NCBI GenBank assembly: GCA_017745115.1
Contig: JAGIAA010000039.1
Location: forward strand, 1-27,346
DNA from: Sphingobium sp.
Lineage (GTDB): Bacteria; Pseudomonadota; Alphaproteobacteria; Sphingomonadales; Sphingomonadaceae
DNA length: 27,346 nucleotides
Direction of reading: 5' to 3'
A model generated the notes under the pieces. The model made no database searches. It was not told the DNA's origin and worked only from the letters and a program-made list of their open reading frames with translations. Shown piece after piece: positions 1 to 8,684 of this stretch. Every line of letters starts with the position of its first letter. The stretch's first letter is position 1. Made by a program: the position numbers and the translations under genes.

Positions 1-1559
1 TCGAGACCGGCAACCAGTTCGTCCACAATCTCGGCATCCTCACCAAATGCCACCCGGACGGCAAGCCTTGCGTGCCGACGAATCTGGGGCCCGCCGGATC
101 GGCAGAAACGTCGCAACCGGGCGTATCCGGTCAGAATGCCAAGGATGTCCTGATCCCATCGGACAACACCGCGTCGATGTTCTGGATCACCAACCCGGAC
201 AATATCTACCGCGATAATGTGGCCGCCGGATCCGAGGAAGTGGGCTTCTGGTTCGCCCTGCCCGAGAAACCGACTGGCGCGCACGAAGGCAAAAACCCCA
301 ACGTCTTTCCGCGCCGCACGGCAGTGCGGGAGTTCAGCGGCAACACCGCCCATTCAAACTTCGACGGATTCATGTTCGATCGCGGGCCCAAGGCGGACGG
401 CACGTTCAGTGTCGGTGGCAGCAACTACCACCTTGCCTTTGCCAATCCGGCCGATCCGAACAGTCCGATGAAGGGGTCGGTCTTCGCCAATTTCACCAGC
501 TACAAGAACCGTCATGGCGGCGTTTGGGGCCGCGGCGAACTGCATCTGTTCCCGAACCTGCATGTGGCCGACAATGCCGTGGGCTTCACCCATGCGGCGT
601 CCGCAGTGGGCCGCACGGACTATACGTCGCGGATCACGGACGGGATCTTCGTGGGCGAGAGCGCCAATATCGGCACGCCCACGACGAAGGCGGAAATCGC
701 CTATGGCCGCAGCATGCCGAACGACATCGCGGACTTCCCGATCCGCGGCTATGAATATTACGACATGCGCCACGACGTGGTGAACACCACCTTCGTGAAT
801 TTCCAGCCGAACGCCACGCGCAACGCCGCAGCGATCTCGTACCTCATGTATACCAGCTTCGGCATGAGCAGCGAGAACGCCATCGAGGGCGCGAAGTTCG
901 TCAATTCCAAGCCGGTCGATTTCCCGCAGGTGGTGCGGAAATGGTCCTCCGATTTCGGGCGCGGCAACGCCTGGAGGGGCGCGGCGATCCACGACAAGGA
1001 CGGCTCGGTCGGCGGTGTACCCAACAGCTATATCGTCATCGACAATGGTATCGCCAACGATGATCAGGCCTGCCAGCTGAAGCCCGACTGGCATGCCGCG
1101 GTGTGCAAGGGCGACTATGGCCACTTCAACATCGCCGGCAATTTCGGTTTCGGCGGCGAAGCCATTGCCGACCCCGTCATGCTCAGCCGCAACGGCAGGC
1201 GATATGAATATACCGGCCAGACCACGATCCGCAGCGGCGCGGAGGTCAGGGTCGAGACCGGCAAGAAGGACCTGGCGCTCTCCCTGAACGAAATGGACAA
1301 CGGCTCCTGGGTCATCTTCGAGCTCCCAGGTTTCACCGCCGCGGGCGGGGGCGTGCAGCAAGCCAGCCTGGCCGCGCTGCGGGAGGCCAAGGCGACGTCC
1401 TATTTCCCCGACAAGGGCAAACTATGGGTCAAGCTCGTCGTCGATAACTCCGCCGGCCAGACCGTCATGATCGGACGGCCCGGCGCGGGCGTGAGCACTG
1501 TTGGCCCGGGTCCCGGCGGCGCCTTTGCCGCTGGTGCCGGTCTGACCGTCACCCGGTAA
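1..1559 (+). CDS. G8/CEMIP-like beta-helix protein, C-terminal part (5' end outside window)
   Basis: The frame is open from base 3 to the TAA at 1557-1559, about 518 residues, so the gene starts upstream of the window and this is its C-terminal part. It contains the stretch FWITNPDNIYRDNVAAGS, followed by GFWF and PTGAH. This resembles the right-handed beta-helix part of the TMEM2/CEMIP/fibrocystin-L group (G8-domain proteins, some of which bind or cut hyaluronan). The sequence is rich in Asn, Gly and aromatic residues, as expected for stacked beta-helix coils with short turns. No G8 domain can be seen because it would lie upstream. The protein is probably secreted or surface-exposed, but the signal peptide is not in view. 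It ends in a Gly/Ala/Pro-rich tail. Family assignment is from motif memory; enzymatic activity is not shown. Confidence 0.65.
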   Translation, partial: ETGNQFVHNLGILTKCHPDGKPCVPTNLGPAGSAETSQPGVSGQNAKDVLIPSDNTASMFWITNPDNIYRDNVAAGSEEVGFWFALPEKPTGAHEGKNPNVFPRRTAVREFSGNTAHSNFDGFMFDRGPKADGTFSVGGSNYHLAFANPADPNSPMKGSVFANFTSYKNRHGGVWGRGELHLFPNLHVADNAVGFTHAASAVGRTDYTSRITDGIFVGESANIGTPTTKAEIAYGRSMPNDIADFPIRGYEYYDMRHDVVNTTFVNFQPNATRNAAAISYLMYTSFGMSSENAIEGAKFVNSKPVDFPQVVRKWSSDFGRGNAWRGAAIHDKDGSVGGVPNSYIVIDNGIANDDQACQLKPDWHAAVCKGDYGHFNIAGNFGFGGEAIADPVMLSRNGRRYEYTGQTTIRSGAEVRVETGKKDLALSLNEMDNGSWVIFELPGFTAAGGGVQQASLAALREAKATSYFPDKGKLWVKLVVDNSAGQTVMIGRPGAGVSTVGPGPGGAFAAGAGLTVTR

Positions 1560-1586
1560 GTTCGATCGCGCTGAATTGACGAGCCT

Positions 1587-1609
1587 CCCGGCGCACGTGA
1601 TGCGCCGGG
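1587..1609 (+). terminator. Candidate terminator hairpin after the G8-like gene
   Basis: A perfect 9-bp stem, CCCGGCGCA / TGCGCCGGG, with the loop CGTGA begins 28 bases after the stop codon at 1559. No T-run follows, so it may be a weak terminator or an mRNA-end stabiliser rather than a classical intrinsic terminator. Confidence 0.5.
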
Positions 1610-1778
1610 GGATGGATGGCTGCCAGCTTGGCCGTGGGGCTCGGTTACCTGACCAGTACCCGACTGCCTGCTCACCGCTCCTCTCCCAGCAACTCATCGC
1701 ATAGAGGAGGAGCGATCCCACTATAAGGGAACAGAGCGTCACGCGCCGCATTCCGGTCTCATCAACGGGAGAGCCGGA

Positions 1779-2375
1779 ATGACATCGGACAGCCAGACCA
1801 CCGAGCGGCCAGACGACGCTCCGCTGACCACCTCCAAGGACAGCGATCACGCAGAACGGGCCGGTGAAGAACTGGTCGAGCCCAAGGGCGACAGCCTCTC
1901 GGGCGTGACATTGACCATCAACAGGCCACGCGCGGAGCTGTTCGCCTTCTGGCGCAACTTTGCCAATCTCGCCGTCTTCATGGAGAATATCGTCGGCATC
2001 GAAGTGCTCAACGGCCGGGAATCGCGCTGGGACGTGAAAGCGCCGGCGGGCAGGACGGTGCAGTGGACCTCGACGATCACCGGTGAGAGCGAGCCTGAGT
2101 TCATCGCCTGGGCGTCCGAGGAGGGCGGCGACGTGCCGAACAGCGGCCGCGTCGACTTTCGCGATGCGCCTGGTGGACGGGGCACCTGGGTCACCGCGAC
2201 GATCCTTTACGATCCGCCGGCAGGCTTCATCGGCAAGGTGATCGCCAAGATGTTCCAGCGCGAACCGGCCGTGCAGGCGCGGCGCGACCTGCGACGCTTC
2301 AAGCAACTCATGGAAACCGGCGAGATCGCCACCGGCGCCCGCAACAGCCGCTTGCTCGAAGAAGGGAAGAACTGA
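1779..2375 (+). CDS. SRPBCC-family (cyclase/dehydrase-like) protein
   Basis: A 198-residue protein. Residues 1-45 are charged and probably disordered. Residues 46-180 look like an SRPBCC/START-fold domain of the cyclase/dehydrase type: [19 protein letters not shown], then the FMENI region and a long C-terminal helix (residues about 158-185). Such domains bind hydrophobic ligands in a deep cavity; the ligand here is unknown. There is no signal peptide or membrane segment, so it is cytosolic. A GGGAGAG stretch precedes the ATG. Its TGA overlaps the ATG of the following alcohol dehydrogenase (ATGA), indicating translational coupling. Small SRPBCC proteins beside zinc alcohol dehydrogenases recur in proteobacteria, but their shared role is not established. 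Confidence 0.8.
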   Translation: MTSDSQTTERPDDAPLTTSKDSDHAERAGEELVEPKGDSLSGVTLTINRPRAELFAFWRNFANLAVFMENIVGIEVLNGRESRWDVKAPAGRTVQWTSTITGESEPEFIAWASEEGGDVPNSGRVDFRDAPGGRGTWVTATILYDPPAGFIGKVIAKMFQREPAVQARRDLRRFKQLMETGEIATGARNSRLLEEGKN

Positions 2376-3568
2376 TGCGCGCCCTGGCTTGGCACGGAAA
2401 GCATGACGTGCGCATCGACACGGTCGACGACCCCGAGATCATCAACCCGCGCGACGCGATCATCAAGGTCACCTCGACAGCCATCTGTGGATCGGATCTG
2501 CATCTCTACGACGGCTATATCCCGACGATGATGGCCGGCGACATTCTCGGCCACGAGTTTATGGGCGAAGTCGTCGAGGTTGGCCCGCGTTCCACGCTTG
2601 AGATTGGGCAAAGGGTGGTGGTGCCCTTCACCATCGCCTGCGGCAGCTGCTTCCACTGTGGCAAGCACCAATATTCCGCCTGCGAGAATGGGCTGCCGGC
2701 CGACAACCAGGACATTGCCCGCGAGATGTACGGCCACCCCATGTCCGGGCTGTTCGGCTACAGCCATATGACAGGCGGCTATTCCGGCGGGCAGGCGGAG
2801 TATGTGCGCGTGCCATTCTCGGATGTCGGCCCCATCGTCATCCCCGACGGCATCGAGGACGACAAGGTGCTGTTCCTCTCCGACATCCTGCCCACCGGCT
2901 GGCAGGCTGCCGAATATGCGATGATCGAGCCGGGCGACACGGTCGCGGTCTGGGGCTGCGGACCAGTCGGACTGTTTTCGGTGCAATCTGCATTTCTGAT
3001 GGGGGCCGAGCGCGTCATCGCCATCGACCATTTCCCCCATCGACTGGAGCTTGCGCGGGGCTTCGGCGCCGAGACGATCAATTTCGAGGAAACGAAGACT
3101 TATGAGGCGTTGATGGAAATGACCGGCGGCATCGGCCCCGACGCGGTCATCGACGCCGTGGGCCTGGAGGCGCACGGCTTCTTCGTCGACAATGTGATAG
3201 ACCAGATCAAGGCCTCGACCTTCCTGGCCACGGATCGCATCCATTCTATCCGCCAGGCGATCCATGCCTGCCGCAAGGGCGGGCGGGTTTCCATGCCTGC
3301 CGTCTATGGCGGCTTCGTCGACAAGTTTCCGCTCGGGGCTTTTATGGAGAAGGGGCTGACGCTCAAGACAGGACAGACCCATGTGCAGCATTACATGCCC
3401 GGCCTGCTCAACGCGATCCTGGAAGACAAGATCGACACGACCTTTCTGATCAGCCATCGCCTGCCGCTGGAGGAGGGGCCGAAGGGCTATAAGCTTTTCC
3501 ACGACAAGCAGAACGAGACGACGAAGATCGTCCTCAAGCCCGGCCTCGAACTGGCCGCTGCGGCATAA
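2375..3568 (+). CDS. Zinc-dependent alcohol dehydrogenase (formaldehyde-dehydrogenase-like MDR)
   Basis: A 397-residue medium-chain dehydrogenase, full length for the family. Catalytic zinc ligands are visible as Cys38 (ICGSD) and His60-Glu61 (GHE). A structural zinc site is formed by Cys89, Cys92, Cys95 and Cys103. The Rossmann motif GCGPVG lies at 194-199, and Asp218 at the end of the next strand points to NAD rather than NADP. The long form with an insertion around residues 105-135 ([20 protein letters not shown]) is typical of the glutathione-independent formaldehyde dehydrogenase-like branch. The expected reaction is NAD-dependent oxidation of an alcohol or reduction of an aldehyde in the cytosol; the substrate cannot be named. 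It is the middle gene of the SRPBCC-ADH-SDR operon and its start codon overlaps the previous stop. Confidence 0.9.
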   Translation: MRALAWHGKHDVRIDTVDDPEIINPRDAIIKVTSTAICGSDLHLYDGYIPTMMAGDILGHEFMGEVVEVGPRSTLEIGQRVVVPFTIACGSCFHCGKHQYSACENGLPADNQDIAREMYGHPMSGLFGYSHMTGGYSGGQAEYVRVPFSDVGPIVIPDGIEDDKVLFLSDILPTGWQAAEYAMIEPGDTVAVWGCGPVGLFSVQSAFLMGAERVIAIDHFPHRLELARGFGAETINFEETKTYEALMEMTGGIGPDAVIDAVGLEAHGFFVDNVIDQIKASTFLATDRIHSIRQAIHACRKGGRVSMPAVYGGFVDKFPLGAFMEKGLTLKTGQTHVQHYMPGLLNAILEDKIDTTFLISHRLPLEEGPKGYKLFHDKQNETTKIVLKPGLELAAAA

Positions 3569-3581
3569 GGAGTTCTAGGAC

Positions 3582-4364
3582 ATGGCAAACAAGCTTGCGA
3601 TCGTGACTGGCGCTTCGACCGGCATCGGTTTCGAACTGGCGCATGTGGCTGCGCAGGAGGGCTATGATTTGATCGTGGCTGCCGACGAGCCGCTGATCGA
3701 GGCATCTGCGCACGCTTTCGACCGGCACGGCACCAATGTGCAGGCTGTACAAGTCGATCTCTCTACGGTGGAGGGCGTCGACCATTTATTGGCTGCCGCG
3801 CAGGGCCGACCGATAGAAGTGCTTTGCGCGAACGCAGGCGTGGGGACGGGAGGGGCGTTCCTGGAGGAGGACGTGGGAACGTGGCGGCACTCGATCGACA
3901 CCAACATTACGGGCACCGTCTATCTGATCCAGAAAGTGCTCCAGCAGATGGTGAACCGCAACGACGGTAAGGTGCTGGTGACGGGCTCGATCGCCGGCTA
4001 CATTCCCGGCAGCTTCAACGCCGTTTATAATGGGACGAAGGCATTCGTGGACAATTTCACGGAAGCGCTTCGAAACGAGATCAAGGACATCGAGGGCGTT
4101 ACGTTGACGACGCTGATGCCCGGCCCGACCGACACGGAATTTTTCGCTCGGGCTGACATGCTGGACACCAAGGTGGGTCAGCAGAAAAAGGCCGACCCGA
4201 AGAAAGTGGCGCGTGACGGGTGGGACGCGCTTCTTGCCGGCAAGGGGCATATAGTTTCAGGTCTGTCGAACAAGCTTCAGGTCGCAGGGGCTGGCATCGT
4301 GCCGCAATCGATACTTGCCGAGCAGCACCGGAAATTGGCCGAACCGGGATCCGCGGAAGACTAG
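3582..4364 (+). CDS. Short-chain dehydrogenase/reductase (classical SDR)
   Basis: A 260-residue classical SDR. The cofactor motif TGASTGIG is at 9-16, the NAG motif at 84-86 and the catalytic triad is Ser136, Tyr149 and Lys153 (YNGTK). There is no Arg directly after the first glycine motif to give clear NADP preference. A good ribosome site (AAGGAG) precedes the ATG, 13 bases after the dehydrogenase stop, so it is the third gene of the operon. It is cytosolic, and the substrate is unknown. The last 40 residues (GHIVSGLSNKLQVAGAG) match the tail of the DltE/YqjQ-like SDRs that act on carbonyl compounds, but this is only a resemblance. About 318 bases without a gene follow. Confidence 0.9.
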   Translation: MANKLAIVTGASTGIGFELAHVAAQEGYDLIVAADEPLIEASAHAFDRHGTNVQAVQVDLSTVEGVDHLLAAAQGRPIEVLCANAGVGTGGAFLEEDVGTWRHSIDTNITGTVYLIQKVLQQMVNRNDGKVLVTGSIAGYIPGSFNAVYNGTKAFVDNFTEALRNEIKDIEGVTLTTLMPGPTDTEFFARADMLDTKVGQQKKADPKKVARDGWDALLAGKGHIVSGLSNKLQVAGAGIVPQSILAEQHRKLAEPGSAED

Positions 4365-4682
4365 GGCGCGGTCCAGCGGCTGTAGAAGGCGGTGCAAGTG
4401 GGCAGCCGGACGACCCAAGGCTTTGCTGCCGGTCTTTTCCTCAAATATCAATTCGCTGCTTCTGCGGCGCACCCGGCCAACTTGCCTAAAACGCGTTCAA
4501 ATTCGCGCAGGCGGACACGCGAGCGAAATACGTAAAAGGACGTATTAGTAGATCGCCTGCCCAGCCCGATAAGCGGCCCTGCGGACAAAACCTCTACTCA
4601 ATCATTGACCGGCAATCGTCCTTCGACCGGAAGCGCCGTCCAAGCTGAGCGAGGCCGCACATCGTGAAAAACGGGGTGGGGC
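4365..4682 (+). other. Intergenic region upstream of the first amine oxidase operon
   Basis: A 318-base stretch with no credible gene. It is locally more AT-rich than the genes around it, and its clearest signal is the palindrome at 4527-4546 (listed separately). No convincing terminator for the upstream SDR operon and no unambiguous -35/-10 pair were found. The run GGGGTGGGG just before the ATG at 4683 is the best ribosome-site candidate. Confidence 0.6.
4527..4546. promoter_or_regulatory. Palindromic operator candidate ATACG-N8-CGTAT (site A)
   Basis: A perfect inverted repeat, AATACG (4527-4532) and CGTATT (4541-4546) with 8 bases between, about 136 bases upstream of the first amine oxidase. 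The same 5-base arms with the same spacing occur between the TonB receptor and RidA genes at 17409-17428, and with one mismatch at 9373-9392. Two-fold symmetry suits a dimeric LuxR-type response regulator such as the one encoded at 18140-19069. The assignment to that regulator is inferred. Confidence 0.6.
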
Positions 4683-6275
4683 ATGGATGAAGATAATCGC
4701 TCGACGATGAGCAAGCGCGATCTGCTGGCCATGATCGGCCGAACGGCTGGCGCGACAGCAATGTACATGGCCATGAACAGCCTCGGCCAGGCGCAGGCTT
4801 CGACGTTCAAAGGGCCGATCAAGCTTGAAGGCGCTCCCAAGGGACAATCCGTGCTCATCCTCGGCGCCGGCGTCGCCGGTATGACGGCCGCGCTCGAACT
4901 CAGCCGCGCCGGCTACAACGTCCAGGTGCTGGAATATAATGATCGCGTCGGAGGCCGCTCCTGGACGCTACGCGGCGGCGACACCTATACCGAACTGGGC
5001 GGCGCGACGCAGCGCTGCGAGTTCGCTCCCGGAAATTACATCAATCCGGGGCCGTGGCGCATTCCATGGCACCATCATGGCCTCATTCACTATTGCCACG
5101 AGCTCGGCGTCGGCCTCGAGCCGTTCATGCAGGTGAACTACAACGCCTACATCCATGACACCAAGAAATTTGGCGGAAAACCCCAGCGATTCCGGCACAT
5201 TCAGGCCGACTATTATGGCTATGTCGGTGAGCTGCTGTCCAAATCGGTCAAGAAGGGCGCGCTCGACGATGCGGTCTCCAAGGAAGACGGCGAACTCCTG
5301 CTCGAATCCCTGCGCAGCTGGGGCGGGCTCGACAAGAACTTCCGCTATGTGAAGGGGCGCGAGTCCAGCAACCGCCGGGGCTGGGACAAGGAGCCGGGCG
5401 GCGGCCTGTCGGCCGAACCCATTCCCTCCGACCCCATGTCGGTCGAAACAGTGCTTCGCTCGGGCATGTGGCGTCAACTCGGCGGTAATCTGAGTTGGGA
5501 TCACGAGTTCACGATCTTCCAGCCCGTGGGCGGCATGGGCATGGTCGCGAAGGGGTTCGAGAAGGCCGTCGGTCACCTGGTGCGCCTCAACAGCAAGGTG
5601 ACCAACATCAAGCAGGGCGACGCCGGCGTCACCGTAAACTATGTCGACACGAAGACGGGCGCGAAGGGGAGCGCGAGCGCAAACTATTGCATTTGCACGA
5701 TCCCTCTGCCGATCCTGGCCCAAATCGAAATGAATGTCGGAGCGGACCTCGCCGCCGCCATTCGGGCCATACCCTATTCCACCAGCGTGAAGGTCGGCCT
5801 CGAATTCAAGCGCCGGTTCTGGGAGCAGGACGACAAGATCTATGGCGGTATCAGCTATACGGATCTGCCGAACAGCCAGATCAGCTACCCCAGCAGCAAT
5901 TACGGCGCGACCGGCCCCGGCGTTCTGCTCGGCGCCTATACGGGCGGCGCGGCGGGTTTCGAGCTGACGGCCATGTCGCCGGAAGACCGTATCGCGCGTG
6001 TACTCGATTGGGGCTCGCAGATGCATCCGCAATACAAGGCCGAGTTCATGAACGGCATTTCCGTGGGATGGCACCGCGTGCCCTGGGTGCTGGGTTGCTT
6101 CGGACAATGGAGCGAGGAGGCCCGTGCGAGCCACTACAAGAACCTCTGCGCCATGGACGGACGTATCCTCCTCGCCGGCGAGCATGCTTCTTACTACGGC
6201 GGCTGGCAGGAGGGCGGTATCACCTCCGCGATCGACGCGATCACGAGGCTCCATCAACATGTTCTGGCGAGTTAA
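4683..6275 (+). CDS. Flavin amine oxidase, LAAO-like, Tat-type N-terminus (copy 1)
   Basis: A 530-residue flavin amine oxidase. The N-terminus MSKRDLLAMIGRTAG (from residue 9) looks like a Tat signal with Lys-Arg instead of Arg-Arg. The FAD dinucleotide motif GAGVAG is at 61-66, the ribose-binding Glu is Glu84, GGRSW follows at 90-94, and the C-terminal FAD motif LAGEHASYYGGWQEG starts at 498. NPGPWRIP (Arg126) and the SYP motif (Tyr402) align by eye with the carboxylate-binding Arg and Tyr of snake-venom L-amino acid oxidase. The likely reaction is FAD-dependent oxidation of a C-N bond to an imine. A cytochrome c gene starts 4 bases downstream, suggesting that the electron acceptor is cytochrome c, as for NicA2 with CycN. 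It is more divergent than the two minus-strand copies. An in-frame ATG at 4707 is an alternative start without a clear ribosome site. Confidence 0.88.
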   Translation: MDEDNRSTMSKRDLLAMIGRTAGATAMYMAMNSLGQAQASTFKGPIKLEGAPKGQSVLILGAGVAGMTAALELSRAGYNVQVLEYNDRVGGRSWTLRGGDTYTELGGATQRCEFAPGNYINPGPWRIPWHHHGLIHYCHELGVGLEPFMQVNYNAYIHDTKKFGGKPQRFRHIQADYYGYVGELLSKSVKKGALDDAVSKEDGELLLESLRSWGGLDKNFRYVKGRESSNRRGWDKEPGGGLSAEPIPSDPMSVETVLRSGMWRQLGGNLSWDHEFTIFQPVGGMGMVAKGFEKAVGHLVRLNSKVTNIKQGDAGVTVNYVDTKTGAKGSASANYCICTIPLPILAQIEMNVGADLAAAIRAIPYSTSVKVGLEFKRRFWEQDDKIYGGISYTDLPNSQISYPSSNYGATGPGVLLGAYTGGAAGFELTAMSPEDRIARVLDWGSQMHPQYKAEFMNGISVGWHRVPWVLGCFGQWSEEARASHYKNLCAMDGRILLAGEHASYYGGWQEGGITSAIDAITRLHQHVLAS

Positions 6276-6279
6276 GATC

Positions 6280-6708
6280 ATGAAGATACACGCATTCGCT
6301 CTCGCCATGGCAGGCATGAGCCTGGGTTGCATTCCGGCTTCGACGAGCGCGCAGACCAAGGCCGCCGCAAGTTCCGATGACGCGGCGGACGGCGCTTTCG
6401 TCGGGCGATCGACGTTCGGCGAGCCGACGGGAGAAGCGTTCTTTCGGCGGGTTTGCGCAGCATGCCACATGCCGGACGCAAAAGGGGCAGAGGGGGCCGG
6501 CCACTATCCGGCACTTGCCAGCAACCCGAAGCTGAAGGCCCCCACCTATCCGGTCTATGTCATCCTGCATGGGCTGAACGGGATGCCCGCCATCGGCGAC
6601 ATGATGACCGACAAGCAGGTCGCGGACGTCACCAACTATCTCCGCACGAATTTCGGCAACAAGTACAAGGACAAGGTGAGCGAGGCCGACGTAAAGGCGG
6701 TGCGCTGA
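6280..6708 (+). CDS. Exported monohaem cytochrome c, partner of amine oxidase 1
   Basis: A 142-residue class I c-type cytochrome. The start at 6280 is chosen because it follows the oxidase TAA by 4 bases and opens directly into a signal peptide (MKIHAFALAMAGMSLGC, cleavage probably near Ala24). The haem motif is CAACH (Cys59, Cys62, His63), and the GMP motif supplies Met102 as the probable sixth ligand. A helical C-terminal segment (DKQVADVTNYLRTNF) completes the fold. It should be a periplasmic one-electron carrier. The tight coupling to the amine oxidase argues that it takes electrons from that FAD and passes them to the respiratory chain. A terminator hairpin lies 43 bases downstream. Confidence 0.9.
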   Translation: MKIHAFALAMAGMSLGCIPASTSAQTKAAASSDDAADGAFVGRSTFGEPTGEAFFRRVCAACHMPDAKGAEGAGHYPALASNPKLKAPTYPVYVILHGLNGMPAIGDMMTDKQVADVTNYLRTNFGNKYKDKVSEADVKAVR

Positions 6709-6751
6709 CCGGAAACGGTCCCCAGCATGAGGCTGGCCCAGAATGAACATT

Positions 6752-6787
6752 CGACATCTCCGCGCAGCGCCTGCGCCGGGGATGTCG
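6752..6787 (+). terminator. Terminator hairpin after the amine oxidase 1-cytochrome c operon
   Basis: Arms CGACATCTCC-GCGCAG and CTGCGC-CGGGGATGTCG pair over about 16 positions, with one bulge and one G-U pair, followed by AGTTTC. It starts 43 bases after the cytochrome stop codon and fits an intrinsic terminator with a weak U-tract. Confidence 0.6.
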
Positions 6788-6901
6788 AGTTTCACGCTGC
6801 TGTGTCAGACCGTGTCCGCCCCCGTCGCGAGACCGGTCGTAGACTCGAGCTTGTTGCATGAGCAGCAGCCGAGCGCTTTTCGGCTTCCGGCAGATCTGAA
6901 T

Positions 6902-6995
6902 CGTCATTGCGAGCGGCGAGGTCGCGCGGCGATCCAAGCCTGTCTTGAACTCACCTGGATTGCTTCGCCCGGCATGCGCCGGGCTCGCAATGACG
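6902..6995. repeat. Dispersed palindromic repeat unit (CGTCATTGCGAG...CTCGCAATGACG)
   Basis: The terminal inverted arms CGTCATTGCGAG (6902-6913) and CTCGCAATGACG (6984-6995) are perfect complements. Inside them, GATCCA (6931-6936) and TGGAT (6956-6960) also pair. A nested hairpin GCCCGGC-ATGC-GCCGGGC fills 6967-6984. Units ending in ATTGCGAG/CTCGCAATGACG are widespread noncoding repeats in bacterial genomes. The unit lies between two convergent genes, the usual place for such elements. Copy number in this genome is not visible from the window. Confidence 0.7.
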
Positions 6996-7022
6996 AACGG
7001 TTCAATATCAGTGGATCAGCCT

Positions 7023-8672
7023 CTAGATCTCGTTGGCCTTCGCGAACCTGGCGATGAAATCGCCGGCGCGGAATGCCAGCGCCTCGATCGTCTGCGTCGG
7101 CTGGCCGCGGCCGGACGTCACCATGCTCGATCCGTCGCAGAGAAAGAGGTTCTTCACGTCGTGCGTGCGGTGATATTTGTCGATCACCGACGTCTTCGGG
7201 TCGTTGCCCATGCGGCATGTGCCGAGCAGATGCACCCCACCGCTGGCCGCATCGACATCGCCAGGGACGATCTCCTTGGCGCCCGCTGCGTCCATGATCT
7301 CGACCGCACGCTGCACCTGCCAGGCGGCATGCTTCATGTCGTCCGGATGGTCCTTGTAGGTGACGCGCATCGCCGGAATGCCCCAGTCGTCCTTCAGCTC
7401 GGGATCGATGTCGACGCGGTTATTCTCCTGCGCCAGCGACGTGCCGTGGCCCGAGCAGTTCATCCAGTAGGTGTAGGATTCGAGATAGTCCTTGAATCCC
7501 GGGCCCCAGGTCGGCGTCCCCTCAGGCACATTCTGCCCCCAGGTCAGCGGTCCGCCGGAGCGGGCATCGAAGCCGCCGCCGCCATAGAAGCCGCGCTTCG
7601 GGTCGCTGTCGTAATAATCGTGGATGACGCGCGTGACGTTGGCGCCCTTATATTCGTTGAGCGGATGCTCAAACCGCGCCGCCGCACCGCCACCCTTATT
7701 GAACATGAGGTAGCGCCCGACCACGCCGCTGCTGTTCGCCAGGCCTTGTTCAAAGCCGTTGGTGGCGGAGTTCAGCAGTAGTTTCGGCGTCTCCGATCCG
7801 TTGGCGCAGACCACCACGGCGCGCGCCTTCTGGAACTGTTCCTTCTTGTCGCGGTCGAAATAATGGACGCCGGTCGCGCGCCCCTGTTTGCTCATGCCGA
7901 TGCGGAACACATAGCTCTCGGAGCGCACCTCGCAGCGCCCGGTCGCTTCGGCTTCGGGGATGACGGTCCATACCGACGAGGACTTGGCCATGATCTCGCA
8001 GCCGAAGCCGCCGCAGAGGCCGCATTGCGCGCAAGCCGGGCGGTTCTTGTAGAAGATCGAGTTGATTGCCATCGGCGCCGGATAGGGGTGCAGGCCGAGC
8101 TTGCGGCCGCCGCGCTCGAACAGCACGCCCGACGCCTTCACCGGCAAGGGCGGCATCGGATAGGGCTTGCTGCGCCACGGATCGAACGGACTGGCGCCCG
8201 CGAGACCTGAGACGCCGACCTCCCATTCCACCTTGGTATAATAGGGCTCGAGTTCGGCATAGGTGATCGGCCAGTCGACCAGGCTGGCGCCCGGGATGCC
8301 GCCATATTTGCTGCCCTCGATGAAGTCGACTTCGTGCAGGCGCCAGAAATTGGCGTTGAAGTGTGCGCTGCTGCCGCCGACGATGCGCGCATAGGTGAGC
8401 GGATTGCGGCCGGCCACGCGCTCGGCCTTCTGGCTGGGGTCGCGGCGGAAGCTCTGCGGATTGGTCGCCGGATTGTTGGTGATCCCCGAGAGCTGGCGGT
8501 ATTTCAGCTCGTCATGCTCGAAGTCGCCCGGCTCCATGCGCGGGCCCTGTTCCATGACGACGACGCTGTTGCCGGCCCGCGCCAACTCCCGCGCCATGAT
8601 GCCGCCGGAGGCGCCGGAGCCGACGACGATGAAGTCCACTGTCTCGCTGGTCTTGTATTTCTTGCTGGGCAT
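7023..8672 (-). CDS. GMC-family FAD oxidoreductase (gluconate/glucose dehydrogenase-type large subunit)
   Basis: A 549-residue GMC oxidoreductase. The FAD motif GSGASGG is at 18-24 and the VGGSSAHFN flavin region at 98-106. A cysteine group CAQCGLCGGFGC (Cys214, 217, 220, 225) lies where membrane-type sugar dehydrogenases carry an iron-sulphur cluster. The catalytic His481 sits in HLLGTCRMG. The second active-site residue, normally Asn or His about 43 residues later, is Gln524 (GRGQPTQTIEALA), which is unusual. There is no signal peptide of its own. The small subunit encoded 12 bases upstream has a Tat signal, so export as a complex (as known for FAD-glucose dehydrogenase) is likely. It would oxidise a sugar, polyol or other alcohol in the periplasm. 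No cytochrome subunit is encoded in this operon. A ribosome site GGAG precedes the ATG. Confidence 0.9.
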   Translation of the reverse strand: MPSKKYKTSETVDFIVVGSGASGGIMARELARAGNSVVVMEQGPRMEPGDFEHDELKYRQLSGITNNPATNPQSFRRDPSQKAERVAGRNPLTYARIVGGSSAHFNANFWRLHEVDFIEGSKYGGIPGASLVDWPITYAELEPYYTKVEWEVGVSGLAGASPFDPWRSKPYPMPPLPVKASGVLFERGGRKLGLHPYPAPMAINSIFYKNRPACAQCGLCGGFGCEIMAKSSSVWTVIPEAEATGRCEVRSESYVFRIGMSKQGRATGVHYFDRDKKEQFQKARAVVVCANGSETPKLLLNSATNGFEQGLANSSGVVGRYLMFNKGGGAAARFEHPLNEYKGANVTRVIHDYYDSDPKRGFYGGGGFDARSGGPLTWGQNVPEGTPTWGPGFKDYLESYTYWMNCSGHGTSLAQENNRVDIDPELKDDWGIPAMRVTYKDHPDDMKHAAWQVQRAVEIMDAAGAKEIVPGDVDAASGGVHLLGTCRMGNDPKTSVIDKYHRTHDVKNLFLCDGSSMVTSGRGQPTQTIEALAFRAGDFIARFAKANEI

Positions 8673-8684
8673 GGGGGCTCTCCG

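Larger units (their letters stand above)
6709..7022. other. Convergent intergenic region between cytochrome c and GMC genes
   Basis: About 314 bases without a gene, between convergent transcription units. It holds a terminator hairpin (6752-6787) and a dispersed palindromic repeat (6902-6995), both listed separately. A short hairpin CCAGC/GCTGG lies at 6722-6736. No promoter is expected here and none was seen. Confidence 0.7.

Noticed and set aside
4968..6470. A 500-codon open frame on the minus strand opposite amine oxidase 1
   Set aside because: It is Arg/Ala/His-rich with no domain, and it runs antisense to a gene with clear FAD motifs. Long antisense frames are common in GC-rich DNA. The same applies to frames at 354-1361 (-), 2207-3502 (-) and 12193-13137 (+).
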